Origin: Roseateles chitinivorans
GTDB lineage: Bacteria; Pseudomonadota; Gammaproteobacteria; Burkholderiales; Burkholderiaceae_C
DNA: 64,000 bases
Direction of reading: 5' to 3'
Assembly: GCF_002761755.1 (NCBI RefSeq)
Contig: NZ_PEOG01000005.1
Location: forward strand, 1-64,000
Shown: one piece after another, positions 56,501-64,000 of the stretch
How positions within the stretch are numbered: position 1 is the stretch's first letter
Layout of the letters: each line of letters starts with the position of its first letter
The notes under the pieces: generated by a model
The model's database searches: none
Told to the model about the DNA's origin: nothing
What the model saw: only the letters and a program-made list of their open reading frames with translations
Translations under genes and position numbers: made by a program

Positions 56501-59500
56501 CCTGGACGCGCTGTCCGCCGTCGAGTTGCCCGCGTTGACCGCGGAGCCGCCGGCGCTGGACACGACGATGTCGCTGCCGACGGTGGCCGACGTGGTCGAG
56601 CCGTCCGCGCTGCTCGAGCCTGCCGAGGTGGAAGCCGCCGCAGCCCAGCCGCCGGTCTTCCAGGATGAACCGACGCTGTCCCTCGAGCCCACATTGACGC
56701 CCGCCGACGAGGCGACCGTCACGATGGAACTGCCCGACGGCTGGCCGGCCGATGCGCCGCTGGTCGAGATCGAGGCGACGACGCCGATGCCGCTGGACGC
56801 GGTGCCGGCCGAAGCCGCCGCCGAAGAGCCGGCGCTGGATCTGCTGGACCTGTCCGGCCTCAACACCGAGCCGGTCGCAGCGCTCGACACGCCGTCCGCC
56901 GCCGACCTGTCGCTGACGCTGGACCTCGGCCAGGAACTGGTGTCCGCGCCGGTGGAAGCCTCGGCGACCGCCGACGACGCGACGCTTGACCTGAGCGACG
57001 GCGCCGCCGATGCCGCCGCCGACGCGACCGCGCCGGAGGGCCTGTCGCCGCGGACCTTGTCCGACCTGGATCTGCCGGACCTGGACCTGCCCGACCTGAG
57101 CGCGGCACCGGCCCACGCGGCCCCGGCGCTGAGCCTGGTTGGCGGCACCGCCGTCACGCCGCCGACCGCCGAGGTCGAGGCGGAAGCGCATCCGCAAGAG
57201 ACCGTCGAGGACAGCGACGATGGCGTCAAGGTCATCGGGCCGCTGCGCATCAGCATCGCGCTGTTCAACATCTTCCTGAACGAGGCCGACGAGCGTTCGC
57301 GCCGCCTGCAGGTGGAGCTGAGCGAGTGGGCGCTGCTGCCCCAATCGCCGCTGCCGCAGGACGCGGAAGCGCTGGCGCACGGCCTGGCCGGCAGCGCCGC
57401 GACGGTCGGCTTCGAGGACCTGTCCACGCTGGCTCGTTGCCTGGAACACGCGCTGGAGCGCGCCCAAGGTCATCAGGTCGCCGACCCGACGCTGTTCCAG
57501 CGCGCCGCGGACGAGATCCGCCGCCTGCTGCATCAGTTCGCCGCCGGCTTCCTGAAGGAGGCCGATGCCGGCCTGCTGGCGGAACTGCAGGCCTTCGAGC
57601 CGGGCGCCGCGCTGCCCGACGGTCATGCCGACAGCGACGAGGGCCTGCTGGCCATGTCGCTGGAGGAGGTGTCGACGGCGTCGCTGCCGGCCCACCTGCT
57701 GGCGGACCACACGGCCGAACCGGCCCTGCCGACCTCGCATTACGCCTTCCACCAGGCCGCCGAGGCGACCGCCGACGATTTCGACTTCAGCCAGCCCGAC
57801 CAGATCGAGCCGGAACTGATGCCGATCTTCGAGGAGGAAGCCGAGGACCTGCTGGGCGAGCTGCACGGCGCCCTGCGCGAGTGGGCGACCCAGCCGGCCG
57901 ATACCGGACGCGCCGCCGCCTGCATGCGGGTGCTGCACACTTTCAAGGGCGGTGCCCGCCTGGCCGGCGCGATGCGCCTGGGCGAGCAGGCGCACCGCCT
58001 GGAGTCCCAGATCGAGCGCCTGCTGGCCGACGGCGAACCGGGCTACGAGCAGCTGCTCGCCCTGCAGGACGCCGGCGACAGCCTGGAGCACAGCTTCAAG
58101 ACGCTGCAGCGCACCTGGCGCGATCCGGCACCGGTGGTGCCGGCGCCGATGGCGCCGTCCGCCCCGGCCGCGCCGGTGGCCGACCTGCCGGCGCCGATCC
58201 CGCCCGCCGTCGCGGTCGAGACCATCCAGGCACCGGCCGAGGGATCCGATGCGATCACGGCGCCGCCCGCCGAGGCAGCGCCTATCGAGCCGATCGCCGA
58301 AGTGATCGCCGAACCCGTCGCGGAAGCCGCCACGCCGGTCGAGGCGCCGGTGGCCGAACCCGCGCCCACGGTGGCCACGCCGCCGGCCGACATCGAGATC
58401 GACTGGGCCCACTTCAGCGAGATCGCCGACCTGGGTCAGCCGCTGGAAAGCGCCCCGGTGGCCCCGGCCGCCCAGGTGCGCGTCCGTGGCGCGCTGCTGG
58501 AGCGCATGGCCGCCCTGTCCGGCGAGGTCTCGATCCGCCGCGCCCGTCTGGAGTCCGAACTGGGCCAGATGCGGACCTCCCTGTCCGACCTGGACGACAA
58601 CCTGGAGCGTCTGCGCACGCAGCTGCGCGAGCTGGAACTGCAGGCCGAGGCCCGCATCGCCGCCCGCCAGGAAGCCGCGCAGGCGACCGGCAAGGACTTC
58701 GACCCGCTCGAATTCGACCGCTACACCCGCTTCCAGGAACTGACCCGGATGCTGGCCGAGTCGGTCAACGACGTGGCCACCGTCCAGCGCGGCCTGCAGC
58801 GCAACGTCGCGGCCGGCGAAGACGAACTGGCCGGCCAGTCGCGATTGACCCGCGAGCTGCAGGACGACCTGCTGCGCACGCGAATGGTCGAGTTCGACAG
58901 CAGCCTCGGCGAGCGCCTGCACCGGGTCGTCCGCCAGGCCGCCCGCGAGAGCGGCAAGCAGGCCCAGCTCGAGATCCGCGGTGGCGGCGTCGAACTGGAC
59001 CGCGCGGTGCTGGAGCGCCTGACCGGCGCCTTCGAGCACTTGCTGCGCAACAGTGTCGTGCATGGCATCGAGACGCCGGATGTCCGCCAGCAGGCGGGCA
59101 AGGCGCCGGTCGGCCGCATCGTGCTGAACCTGCACCAGGAAGGCAACGAGATCCAGGTCCGCTTCAGCGATGACGGCGCCGGCCTGAACCTGGCGCGCAT
59201 CCGCGCCCGTGGCGAAAGCCAGGGCCTGATCCAGCCGGGTCAGGACCTGAACGACGCCCAGCTGATGGACCTGATCTACGAGCCGGGCTTCTCCACCGCC
59301 GAATCGCTGACCGAGATGGCCGGTCGCGGCGTCGGCATGGACGTGGTCCGCTCCGAGGTGAACACGCTGGGCGGCTATGTGCTGACCCAGTCCACGCAGG
59401 GGCAGGGCGCCAGCTTCGAGTTGCGCGTGCCGCTGACGACGGCGCTGACGCAGGTCGTCGTGCTGCGCTACGGCGATCGGAAGGTCGCGGTGCCGGCCAG

Positions 59501-60323
59501 CCTGATGCTGTCGGTGCAGCGCCTGCCGGCCGAGACGGTCGAACAGGCCTACGTCGACGGCGCGCTGATGGCCGCCGGCGAGCGCATGCCCTTCTACTGG
59601 CTGGGCGGCCTGATGCACCAGAGCGACCGTGGCGTCGCCCACGGCAAGACCCTGCCGGTGGCGCTGGTGCACAGCGCCCAGCAGCGCCTGGCGCTGCACG
59701 TCGACGAAGTGCTGGGCAACCAGGAAGTCGTCGTCAAGAACCTCGGCCCGCAGCTGATGCAGGTCCCGGGCCTGGCAGGCATCAGCCTGCTGGCCTCGGG
59801 CGAGGTGGCGCTGATCTACAACCCGGTGGCGCTGGCCAACCGCTACGGCCATGCCGCGCAGCAGCGCGTGCACGATGCCGAGGCGGCGGCACGCCAGGTG
59901 GTGGTCGAGGAGGTCGCCGAGCAGCTCGCGCCGCTGGTGATGGTGGTCGACGACTCGCTGACCGTGCGCCGTGTCACCCAGCGCCTGCTGGAGCGCGAGG
60001 GCTACCGCGTGCTGCTGGCCAAGGACGGTCTGGATGCGATGGAGCGCCTGGCCGGCGAGGAACTGCCGCACCTGGTGCTGTCGGACATCGAGATGCCGCG
60101 CATGGACGGCTTCGACCTGGTCCGCAACCTGCGTGCCGACGCGCGTCTGGCGGGGCTGCCCGTGATCATGATCACATCGCGCATCGCTCAGAAACACCGC
60201 GACTATGCACAACGGCTCGGAGTCGACGATTACCTGGGCAAGCCCTATGACGAGGAGCACCTGCTCGGCCTGATCGCCCGATACACTTCGCACCATTCCG
60301 CCGGAAAGCCGGCGAGGGCGTAG
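53532..60323 (+). CDS. chpA: Hybrid chemotaxis histidine kinase PilL/ChpA
   Basis: A 2263-residue multi-domain kinase. The N-terminal 680 residues are helical and Hpt-like. Clear Hpt domains are centred on H741 (FHTLKGSSRMVG), H1283 (AHGLAGSAATVG) and H1469 (LHTFKGGARLAG). Between the first two lies a Leu/Asp/Pro/Ala-rich low-complexity spacer of about 400 residues. A dimerisation helix (about 1660-1800) follows, then the HATPase with LLRNSVVHGIE (about 1840) and GRGVGMDVVRSEV (about 1930). A CheW domain and a C-terminal receiver with D2185 in VLSDIEMPRMDGFD complete it. It phosphorylates PilG and PilH. Its size is close to the Pseudomonas ChpA class. Confidence 0.94.
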   Translation: MDLTRESEFPADLSPLAWVQEELRRTLESVHKALRRVLRDADARATTVGGDGQPSPALQGAAQQMHQAAGVLAVVSLPAAAHLLRAAEATLFRLAENPSGVTIAEIEAVERADFAVLAFIAKTLAGGQPSSLALFPAYQTLQELNGAGRIHPADLWTEEFRWRELPLDRNVRALSAEQMRAPFEALLLKQMRAPAPGQGQLLSDLCAGLALTQTQANARTLWMLAAGQFEAQSRGLLPVDTLVKRLGSRLLAQLRAGSDAAPSERLAKDLLFFCAAAKHAEPGSAPRLTAVQQAYGLIEADQVDYRDDTLGRIDPNWVAAAKRRVVAAKESWASAAEGETHRLGGLDEQFAHVAESLQKLFPSGEVLGDTLRRAVVATLRSGRAPEPALAMEIATSMLYLEAALEDEAFDQPEQAERVKSLARRIESVGHGEAPLALESWMEELYRRVADRQTLGSVVHELRASLSEVERQCDEYFRDPSKRDLLIPVPGQLQAMRGVFSVLGLSQAAQATLKMRDQVDELANTEVDPSLAGPRAQFDRLAHNLGALGFLIDMLSVQPQLAKRMFRFEDDTGLLQSLVGRESEQRAHAQELAAAEAAAQPQLIDQLQATAQAVAQGDRSAEDLARDLERISHEARAADDLGLAQAAQQAQQQLLSSGGDAAGSQAAESLQQFIEAAAPVAPPAPAPSAPIPQAEAAIDEEMLGIFLEEAAEVVATAREALTALARSASDKEQLTTVRRAFHTLKGSSRMVGLNEFGEAGWAFEQLYNHRLSEHPQADSDLLRASNEALDAFQAWAAAIGEGRPHGYHSAPFRAAADALRLENRYAPLQLSAAAPAAPVLAVPELIEVAEVAEVPEVIEIADLPEVAEIPAPAPAPEIDLAGLQVLPELSLADEVATPAPATPPAADELAALDLLATLDAEHAAAGSVLPSLDLPALDLPGLDVPPLPLADLDVVTATQATPVALDAPSLDFPTDVPELTQAVPELDAAIDLDALSAVELPALTAEPPALDTTMSLPTVADVVEPSALLEPAEVEAAAAQPPVFQDEPTLSLEPTLTPADEATVTMELPDGWPADAPLVEIEATTPMPLDAVPAEAAAEEPALDLLDLSGLNTEPVAALDTPSAADLSLTLDLGQELVSAPVEASATADDATLDLSDGAADAAADATAPEGLSPRTLSDLDLPDLDLPDLSAAPAHAAPALSLVGGTAVTPPTAEVEAEAHPQETVEDSDDGVKVIGPLRISIALFNIFLNEADERSRRLQVELSEWALLPQSPLPQDAEALAHGLAGSAATVGFEDLSTLARCLEHALERAQGHQVADPTLFQRAADEIRRLLHQFAAGFLKEADAGLLAELQAFEPGAALPDGHADSDEGLLAMSLEEVSTASLPAHLLADHTAEPALPTSHYAFHQAAEATADDFDFSQPDQIEPELMPIFEEEAEDLLGELHGALREWATQPADTGRAAACMRVLHTFKGGARLAGAMRLGEQAHRLESQIERLLADGEPGYEQLLALQDAGDSLEHSFKTLQRTWRDPAPVVPAPMAPSAPAAPVADLPAPIPPAVAVETIQAPAEGSDAITAPPAEAAPIEPIAEVIAEPVAEAATPVEAPVAEPAPTVATPPADIEIDWAHFSEIADLGQPLESAPVAPAAQVRVRGALLERMAALSGEVSIRRARLESELGQMRTSLSDLDDNLERLRTQLRELELQAEARIAARQEAAQATGKDFDPLEFDRYTRFQELTRMLAESVNDVATVQRGLQRNVAAGEDELAGQSRLTRELQDDLLRTRMVEFDSSLGERLHRVVRQAARESGKQAQLEIRGGGVELDRAVLERLTGAFEHLLRNSVVHGIETPDVRQQAGKAPVGRIVLNLHQEGNEIQVRFSDDGAGLNLARIRARGESQGLIQPGQDLNDAQLMDLIYEPGFSTAESLTEMAGRGVGMDVVRSEVNTLGGYVLTQSTQGQGASFELRVPLTTALTQVVVLRYGDRKVAVPASLMLSVQRLPAETVEQAYVDGALMAAGERMPFYWLGGLMHQSDRGVAHGKTLPVALVHSAQQRLALHVDEVLGNQEVVVKNLGPQLMQVPGLAGISLLASGEVALIYNPVALANRYGHAAQQRVHDAEAAARQVVVEEVAEQLAPLVMVVDDSLTVRRVTQRLLEREGYRVLLAKDGLDAMERLAGEELPHLVLSDIEMPRMDGFDLVRNLRADARLAGLPVIMITSRIAQKHRDYAQRLGVDDYLGKPYDEEHLLGLIARYTSHHSAGKPARA

Positions 60324-60388
60324 CGTCCGGGCTCCCGGACCATCGGTGGTTGCCGGCGCCTGGATCCTCCCTCCACGCTGCAAACACC

Positions 60389-61447
60389 ATGTCCGGGGTA
60401 GTCGACCATCTTGCCGAGCTGACGGGTTTCCGTGACCGCGACGTCATGGACGTCACCCTGGTCACCGCGCTGCGCGATCTGCTCAATGGCCCTGCGGCCG
60501 CCGTGGCGATCTATCGCTGCGTCGGCGAGCCGGGCCAGCAGCGCTGGCTGACCCGCGCCCGGCTGCACGCCGGCGACGCGGTCGCCACCGCCGACTCGCT
60601 CTGGGTCGATCCCGACACCCTCCCGAGGCTGGCCGAGCATCCGCGCCGGCTCGAGTGCCTGACGCAGCGCAGCGTGCTGCAGCAGCGCGAGAACAACGAG
60701 TGGGTCACGCTGTTCCCTCTGGCGACCGAACGCGACGTGGTCGGCGTGCTGGAGCTGCACACCGCGCGCCGCCTCAAGGCCGAGGCGCAGCGCATGGTCA
60801 GCAGCGTGCTGCGGATCTATCACAACTTCCAGGGCCTGCTGGACTACAGCGAGCGCGACACGCTGACCGGCCTGCTGAACCGCAAGACCTTCGACGAGAG
60901 CTTCCTGAAGGCGGTCTCTGAGCTGCCGCTGCGGGTCCACGCCGAGGAGGCCGCGCAGGACGAGCCCGATCAGGACCGCCGCCATGCCGCGGTGCATCCG
61001 CGCTACTGGATCGGCGTGATCGACATCGACCACTTCAAGTCGATCAACGACCGCTTCGGTCACCTGATCGGCGACGAGGTCCTGCTGCTGCTGTCGCGGC
61101 TGATGCGCAGCAGCTTCCGCTTCAACGACCTGCTCTACCGCTTTGGCGGCGAGGAGTTCGTCGTGCTGATGCGCTGCGAGGACGAACCCGACGCCGCGCA
61201 TGCGTTCGAGCGCTTCCGCCTCAACACCGCCCAGTACGCCTTCCCGCAGGTCGGCCGCATCACGGTCAGCATCGGCTTCACGCAGATCCGCAGCGGCGAC
61301 TCGCCGGCTGCGGCCTTCGAGCGCGCCGACAAGGCCGTGTATCACGCCAAGGGCGCCGGGCGCAACCAGGTGCAGAGCCACGCGACGCTGGTCGCGCAGG
61401 GCCGGATGGCCGAGGCCAGCCACCTGAGCGACGTCGAGCTCTTCTGA
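60389..61447 (+). CDS. Diguanylate cyclase (GGDEF) with N-terminal sensor domain
   Basis: A 352-residue protein. The first 165 residues form a GAF-like sensor fold (NNEWVTLFPLATERDVVGVLELH). The GGDEF domain starts at DTLTGLLNRKTF and has an active-site GGEEF at residues 253-257 (RFGGEEFVVLM) plus IDIDHFKSINDRFGHLIGDEVL for metal and substrate. A 20-residue acidic insert (EEAAQDEPDQDRRHAA) sits before the catalytic strand. No RxxD inhibitory site is obvious. It starts 65 bases after chpA, suggesting that pilus chemosensing and c-di-GMP are linked. Confidence 0.9.
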   Translation: MSGVVDHLAELTGFRDRDVMDVTLVTALRDLLNGPAAAVAIYRCVGEPGQQRWLTRARLHAGDAVATADSLWVDPDTLPRLAEHPRRLECLTQRSVLQQRENNEWVTLFPLATERDVVGVLELHTARRLKAEAQRMVSSVLRIYHNFQGLLDYSERDTLTGLLNRKTFDESFLKAVSELPLRVHAEEAAQDEPDQDRRHAAVHPRYWIGVIDIDHFKSINDRFGHLIGDEVLLLLSRLMRSSFRFNDLLYRFGGEEFVVLMRCEDEPDAAHAFERFRLNTAQYAFPQVGRITVSIGFTQIRSGDSPAAAFERADKAVYHAKGAGRNQVQSHATLVAQGRMAEASHLSDVELF

Positions 61448-61451
61448 TCCC

Positions 61452-62510
61452 GTGACCAGGACCTGGCGCTGGACCGCGCTCGCCGCCTCGGCGGTGACGG
61501 CGGTCGCGGCCCTGCTGATCGGCTGCGCGACGCCGCCCCCGGTGACCGGTCCCGACCTGCCGGCCCAGCCCGGCACGCAGGCGGCCGAGGACGGCAGCCA
61601 TCATTGGCAGGACTTCGACTGGAGCGATCCCGCCCGCCATCGCGCGGTCCCGGTGCGGGTCTACTGGCCCAGCGGCGAGCCACCGGCGACCGGTTGGCCG
61701 GTCGTGGTCTTCTCGCACGGCATGGGCGGCTCGCGCCGAGGCTACAGCTACCTCGGCAGCTACTGGGCGGCCCACGGCATCGTCGCGATGCATGTGCAGC
61801 ACATCGGCAGCGATCGCCGGCTCTGGGCCGGTGGCTTCGGCTGGTCGAACTCGCTGACGCTGGTGCGGCGGCTGCAGCACGCGGCGCAGCCGGAGGAGGC
61901 CATCGAACGCACGCAGGACATCCGCTTCGCGCTGGACCAACTGTTGGCCGGACCGCTGGGCCGCCAGCTGGATGCGACGCGCCTGGCGATCGCCGGGCAT
62001 TCCTATGGCGCCAACACCAGCCTGCTGATCGCCGGCGCGAAGGTGCCGACGCCGCTCTCCGGCCTGGCCGGCGGCGCGGCGCAGGCGTCGACGCTGGCCG
62101 ATCCACGCTTCAAGGCGGCGATCCTGATCTCCGCGCCGCCGTTCTACGGCGAGGGGGACCCGGCGCCGATCCTCTCCGGCATCGCCATTCCCACGCTGCA
62201 CATCAGCGCCACCGCCGACGAGATCACCATCCCCGGCTACTACAGCGGACCGTCGGACCGGGTCGCGCTGTTCGACGCGATCGGCGGGCCGCGCAAGGCG
62301 CTGGCGATGTTCAGCGGCGGTTCGCACAGCATCTTCACCGACCGGACGAACACCGGCGGCTTCGAGCTCAATCCGAAGGTCAAGGCCGCGACGCGGGAGC
62401 TCAGCCTCGCCTACCTGCGCCTGGTGCTCGACGGCGAGGCAGAGCCGCTGCGCGACTGGCAGCAGCGCCATGGCGCGCTGCTGGCCCGTTGGCAGGCCCC
62501 TGGAGGGTAG
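61452..62510 (+). CDS. Alpha/beta hydrolase lipoprotein (dienelactone hydrolase/PAF-acetylhydrolase-like)
   Basis: A 352-residue protein with a lipoprotein signal (ALAASAVTAVAALLIGCAT, lipobox LIGC). It has PVVVFSHGMGGSRRGYSYLG, the nucleophile elbow IAGHSYGANTSLLIAG, the acid in HISATADEITIPGYYS and the His in GGSHSIFTD. Start codon GTG 61452, four bases after the cyclase stop. Substrate unknown. Confidence 0.83.
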   Translation: MTRTWRWTALAASAVTAVAALLIGCATPPPVTGPDLPAQPGTQAAEDGSHHWQDFDWSDPARHRAVPVRVYWPSGEPPATGWPVVVFSHGMGGSRRGYSYLGSYWAAHGIVAMHVQHIGSDRRLWAGGFGWSNSLTLVRRLQHAAQPEEAIERTQDIRFALDQLLAGPLGRQLDATRLAIAGHSYGANTSLLIAGAKVPTPLSGLAGGAAQASTLADPRFKAAILISAPPFYGEGDPAPILSGIAIPTLHISATADEITIPGYYSGPSDRVALFDAIGGPRKALAMFSGGSHSIFTDRTNTGGFELNPKVKAATRELSLAYLRLVLDGEAEPLRDWQQRHGALLARWQAPGG

Positions 62511-62928
62511 GGCCGGGCGCCCCAAAGGCGGGTGACGGCCTGGCAAGTCCTGACCCCGGCGCCGGTCTCCGGCTTCCCGCGGACAGGCCGGCGGCGCCGG
62601 CGAGTACGCTGGCTGCCAGTGGACGTGGCTTTCCCGGTACGCGGCACGTGAGCAGGGACTTGCTTTTCCCGCGCCGCGCCTCTAGCGTTAGGCCCACGTG
62701 AGCGGGCGCCAGGGAGCGACCGCGCGAGCAAGCCCTCCCACCGAAGGGCGAAATCCATGCGAGACAGAAGCGAGAGCGGCCCGATCGTCGCAAGCGGCGC
62801 GAAAGACGTCCGATGCGCGTAGCACCAAGGGCCCGACTGCAGTGGGGTGGACGCCGGCGAGCTTGTCATCGCTGGAACGCGGCGTCCGCAGGGTTGTACG
62901 AACACGGGCCAGAAGGCCCGGACCATCC
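62511..62928. other. Non-coding stretch before the histidine kinase gene
   Basis: No convincing gene was found in these 418 bases. Small structures seen are two copies of CACGTGAGC (62647-62655 and 62695-62703), an 8-bp inverted repeat GGACGCCG/CGGCGTCC (62849-62856 with 62880-62887) and a hairpin CGGGCC-AGAA-GGCCCG (62905-62920). The last of these lies where a ribosome binding site should be for the ATG at 62929. I see no recognised riboswitch pattern. Confidence 0.4.
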
Positions 62929-64000
62929 ATGCGCTTGCTGACCTTTCCGGTGGCTGCGGGCCTGTTGCTGGCCGGCTGCGTTGCCTTCGTGGCCACCGCT
63001 TATGGCGAGTACCGCAGCCTGGGCGAGCTGACCCGTCTGGAGGCGGGGCGCGCCCATGCCCTGCGCACCCAGCAGCTGGTCTCGGACCTGAATGGCCTGC
63101 TGATCGACCTGGAAACCGGCACGCGCGGTTTCCTGATCACCGGCGATGCGGCCTTCCTGCAGCCCTACGAGCGCGCCCAGCGCGATCTCGACGCCAGCTA
63201 TGCCCAGCTCAAGGACGCGCTGGCGATCACCGGCGACCGCCAGGATCAGGCCTTCGCGCGACTGGACCGCTTCATCGCCGAACGACGCCGCCAGGTCGAG
63301 AACCAGGTGGCCAACCGCTGGAAGCTGGGCGCCGAAGCGCTGAACGACCGGCAGGCCTATGTCGCGGGCAAGCAGCTGATGGACGAGATCCGGGGCGAGC
63401 TGGCGCGGCTGAAATCGGTGCAGCAACGCCGGATCGACGGCATCGAATCGGCGGTGGCGCTGCAAACCAAGGAAACCACGCTGCTGGCGCAGGTGCTGCC
63501 GCTGGCCGGTGGCGTGCTGGTGGCCGCGGCGATGGCGGCGCTGTGGATCGAGCGCGAGCGGCGCGATCAGGCCGAGCGCGCACTGCGAGACAGCCATGCG
63601 CGGCTCGAGGGTGCCGTCGCCGAGCGGACCCGCGAACTGCGCGAGGCGCTGACCCGCATCCAGAGCTTCGCCGCCGAACTGGACCGCAGCGTGGAGGCCG
63701 AGCGGCGCCGGCTGGCGCGCGAGGTCCACGACCAGCTCGGGCAGCTCGGCACGGCGGCGAAGATGCTCGCGCTGTCAATGGCGCGCAAGATCGCACCGGC
63801 CAAGGAGCCGATGCACGACGAGATGCTCGCCATCGCCGACGAGGTCATCGGCGCCGCGCGCCGCATCGCCAACACGCTGCGACCGCCGCTGCTGGACGAC
63901 TTCGGCTTCGGTGCGGCGGTCCAGCACTATGCGCAGGGCCTGCAGCGGCAGAGCGAGCTGGTCGTCGACCTGGACCTGGCGCCGGACGAGGCGCTCAGCA
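62929..64000 (+). CDS. CHASE3-domain sensor histidine kinase (NarL-partner type), 3' end beyond window
   Basis: The frame is open from ATG 62929 to the window edge, 357 residues so far. The first membrane span (FPVAAGLLLAGCVAFVATAYG) is followed by a CHASE3 domain with LLIDLETGTRGFLITGD and FLQPYERAQ (residues about 50-75). A second span (LLAQVLPLAGGVLVAAAMAALW) leads to a coiled coil and a HisKA_3 domain with the phospho-acceptor in LAREVHDQLGQLG. DDFGFGAAVQHYAQGL follows, as usual before the ATPase domain, which is not in the window. A LuxR-type response regulator is expected downstream. Confidence 0.88.
   Translation, partial: MRLLTFPVAAGLLLAGCVAFVATAYGEYRSLGELTRLEAGRAHALRTQQLVSDLNGLLIDLETGTRGFLITGDAAFLQPYERAQRDLDASYAQLKDALAITGDRQDQAFARLDRFIAERRRQVENQVANRWKLGAEALNDRQAYVAGKQLMDEIRGELARLKSVQQRRIDGIESAVALQTKETTLLAQVLPLAGGVLVAAAMAALWIERERRDQAERALRDSHARLEGAVAERTRELREALTRIQSFAAELDRSVEAERRRLAREVHDQLGQLGTAAKMLALSMARKIAPAKEPMHDEMLAIADEVIGAARRIANTLRPPLLDDFGFGAAVQHYAQGLQRQSELVVDLDLAPDEALS

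Noticed and set aside
52599..60383. A 2594-residue minus-strand frame opposite chpA
   Set aside because: It is an antisense shadow of the GC-rich chpA gene. It is Gly/Arg/Gln/His-rich and lacks domains, while the plus-strand product has several clear catalytic motifs.
62640..62900. Possible riboswitch before the CHASE3 histidine kinase
   Set aside because: Short inverted repeats and GGGAG/CTCCC pairing are present, but no conserved core of a known class could be matched by eye.

Overview
The window reads as a high-GC betaproteobacterial chromosome, most likely Burkholderiales of the Roseateles/Mitsuaria/Leptothrix type. This rests on conserved gene strings: aroQ-accB-accC-prmA-DUF3426, ffh/ypjD/PP0621/pilSR, and thiD/rubredoxin/pilGHIJ-chpA. 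The genus cannot be fixed from the sequence alone.

Bases 1 to about 5,900 are an accessory region beside a tRNA-Met gene. It starts with a broken IS3-family transposase (in-frame amber codon) whose right end cuts into a host gene, leaving only that gene's 3' part. Next come a small membrane protein and a GmrSD-like DUF262/DUF1524 protein, a predicted defence nuclease. After these lies the C-terminal stump of a tyrosine recombinase, then a compact, AT-rich type III toxin-antitoxin locus: a consensus promoter, about 2.6 structured ToxI RNA repeats, an internal terminator, and a ToxN/AbiQ-family toxin gene. A second, longer, frameshifted tyrosine recombinase follows, and then the tRNA. The likely history is serial insertion of defence-carrying islands at the tRNA, followed by decay.

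Bases 6,000 to 19,300 are core genes. They comprise ftsY and ffh (signal recognition particle pathway); ypjD, a PP0621-type protein and pilS-pilR (type IV pilus control); the class Ia ribonucleotide reductase genes nrdA and nrdB; and a lysine/alanine-rich histone H1-like protein. The nrdA promoter carries two NrdR-type boxes 32 bp apart, and its leader holds a 36-codon ORF plus a terminator-like hairpin.

Bases 19,400 to 30,640 are a long collinear minus-strand run: rnb-like, tonB-like, aroE, mtgA, a conserved hypothetical, a TlpA-type thioredoxin, aroQ, accB, accC, prmA and a zinc-ribbon DUF3426 protein. It covers RNA decay, energy transduction, the shikimate pathway, peptidoglycan synthesis, fatty acid initiation and ribosome modification. 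A 32-codon ORF between accB and accC repeats the first 11 residues of AccC.

Bases 30,800 to 49,300 mix envelope and metabolic genes: an LplT-like transporter, a family 4 glycosyltransferase, hydrolases, a membrane-anchored class III aminotransferase, phosphatidylserine decarboxylase, a CorA/ZntB transporter, and a large zinc metalloprotease lipoprotein. They also include an M15-like peptidase with an overlapping exported partner (possible toxin/immunity pair), a PerM/AI-2E transporter, mpl, hemL and thiD.

Bases 49,430 to the end are the pilus chemosensory operon: rubredoxin, pilG, pilH, pilI, pilJ and a 2263-residue pilL/chpA. A GGDEF diguanylate cyclase, a lipoprotein hydrolase and a CHASE3 histidine kinase cut by the window edge follow.
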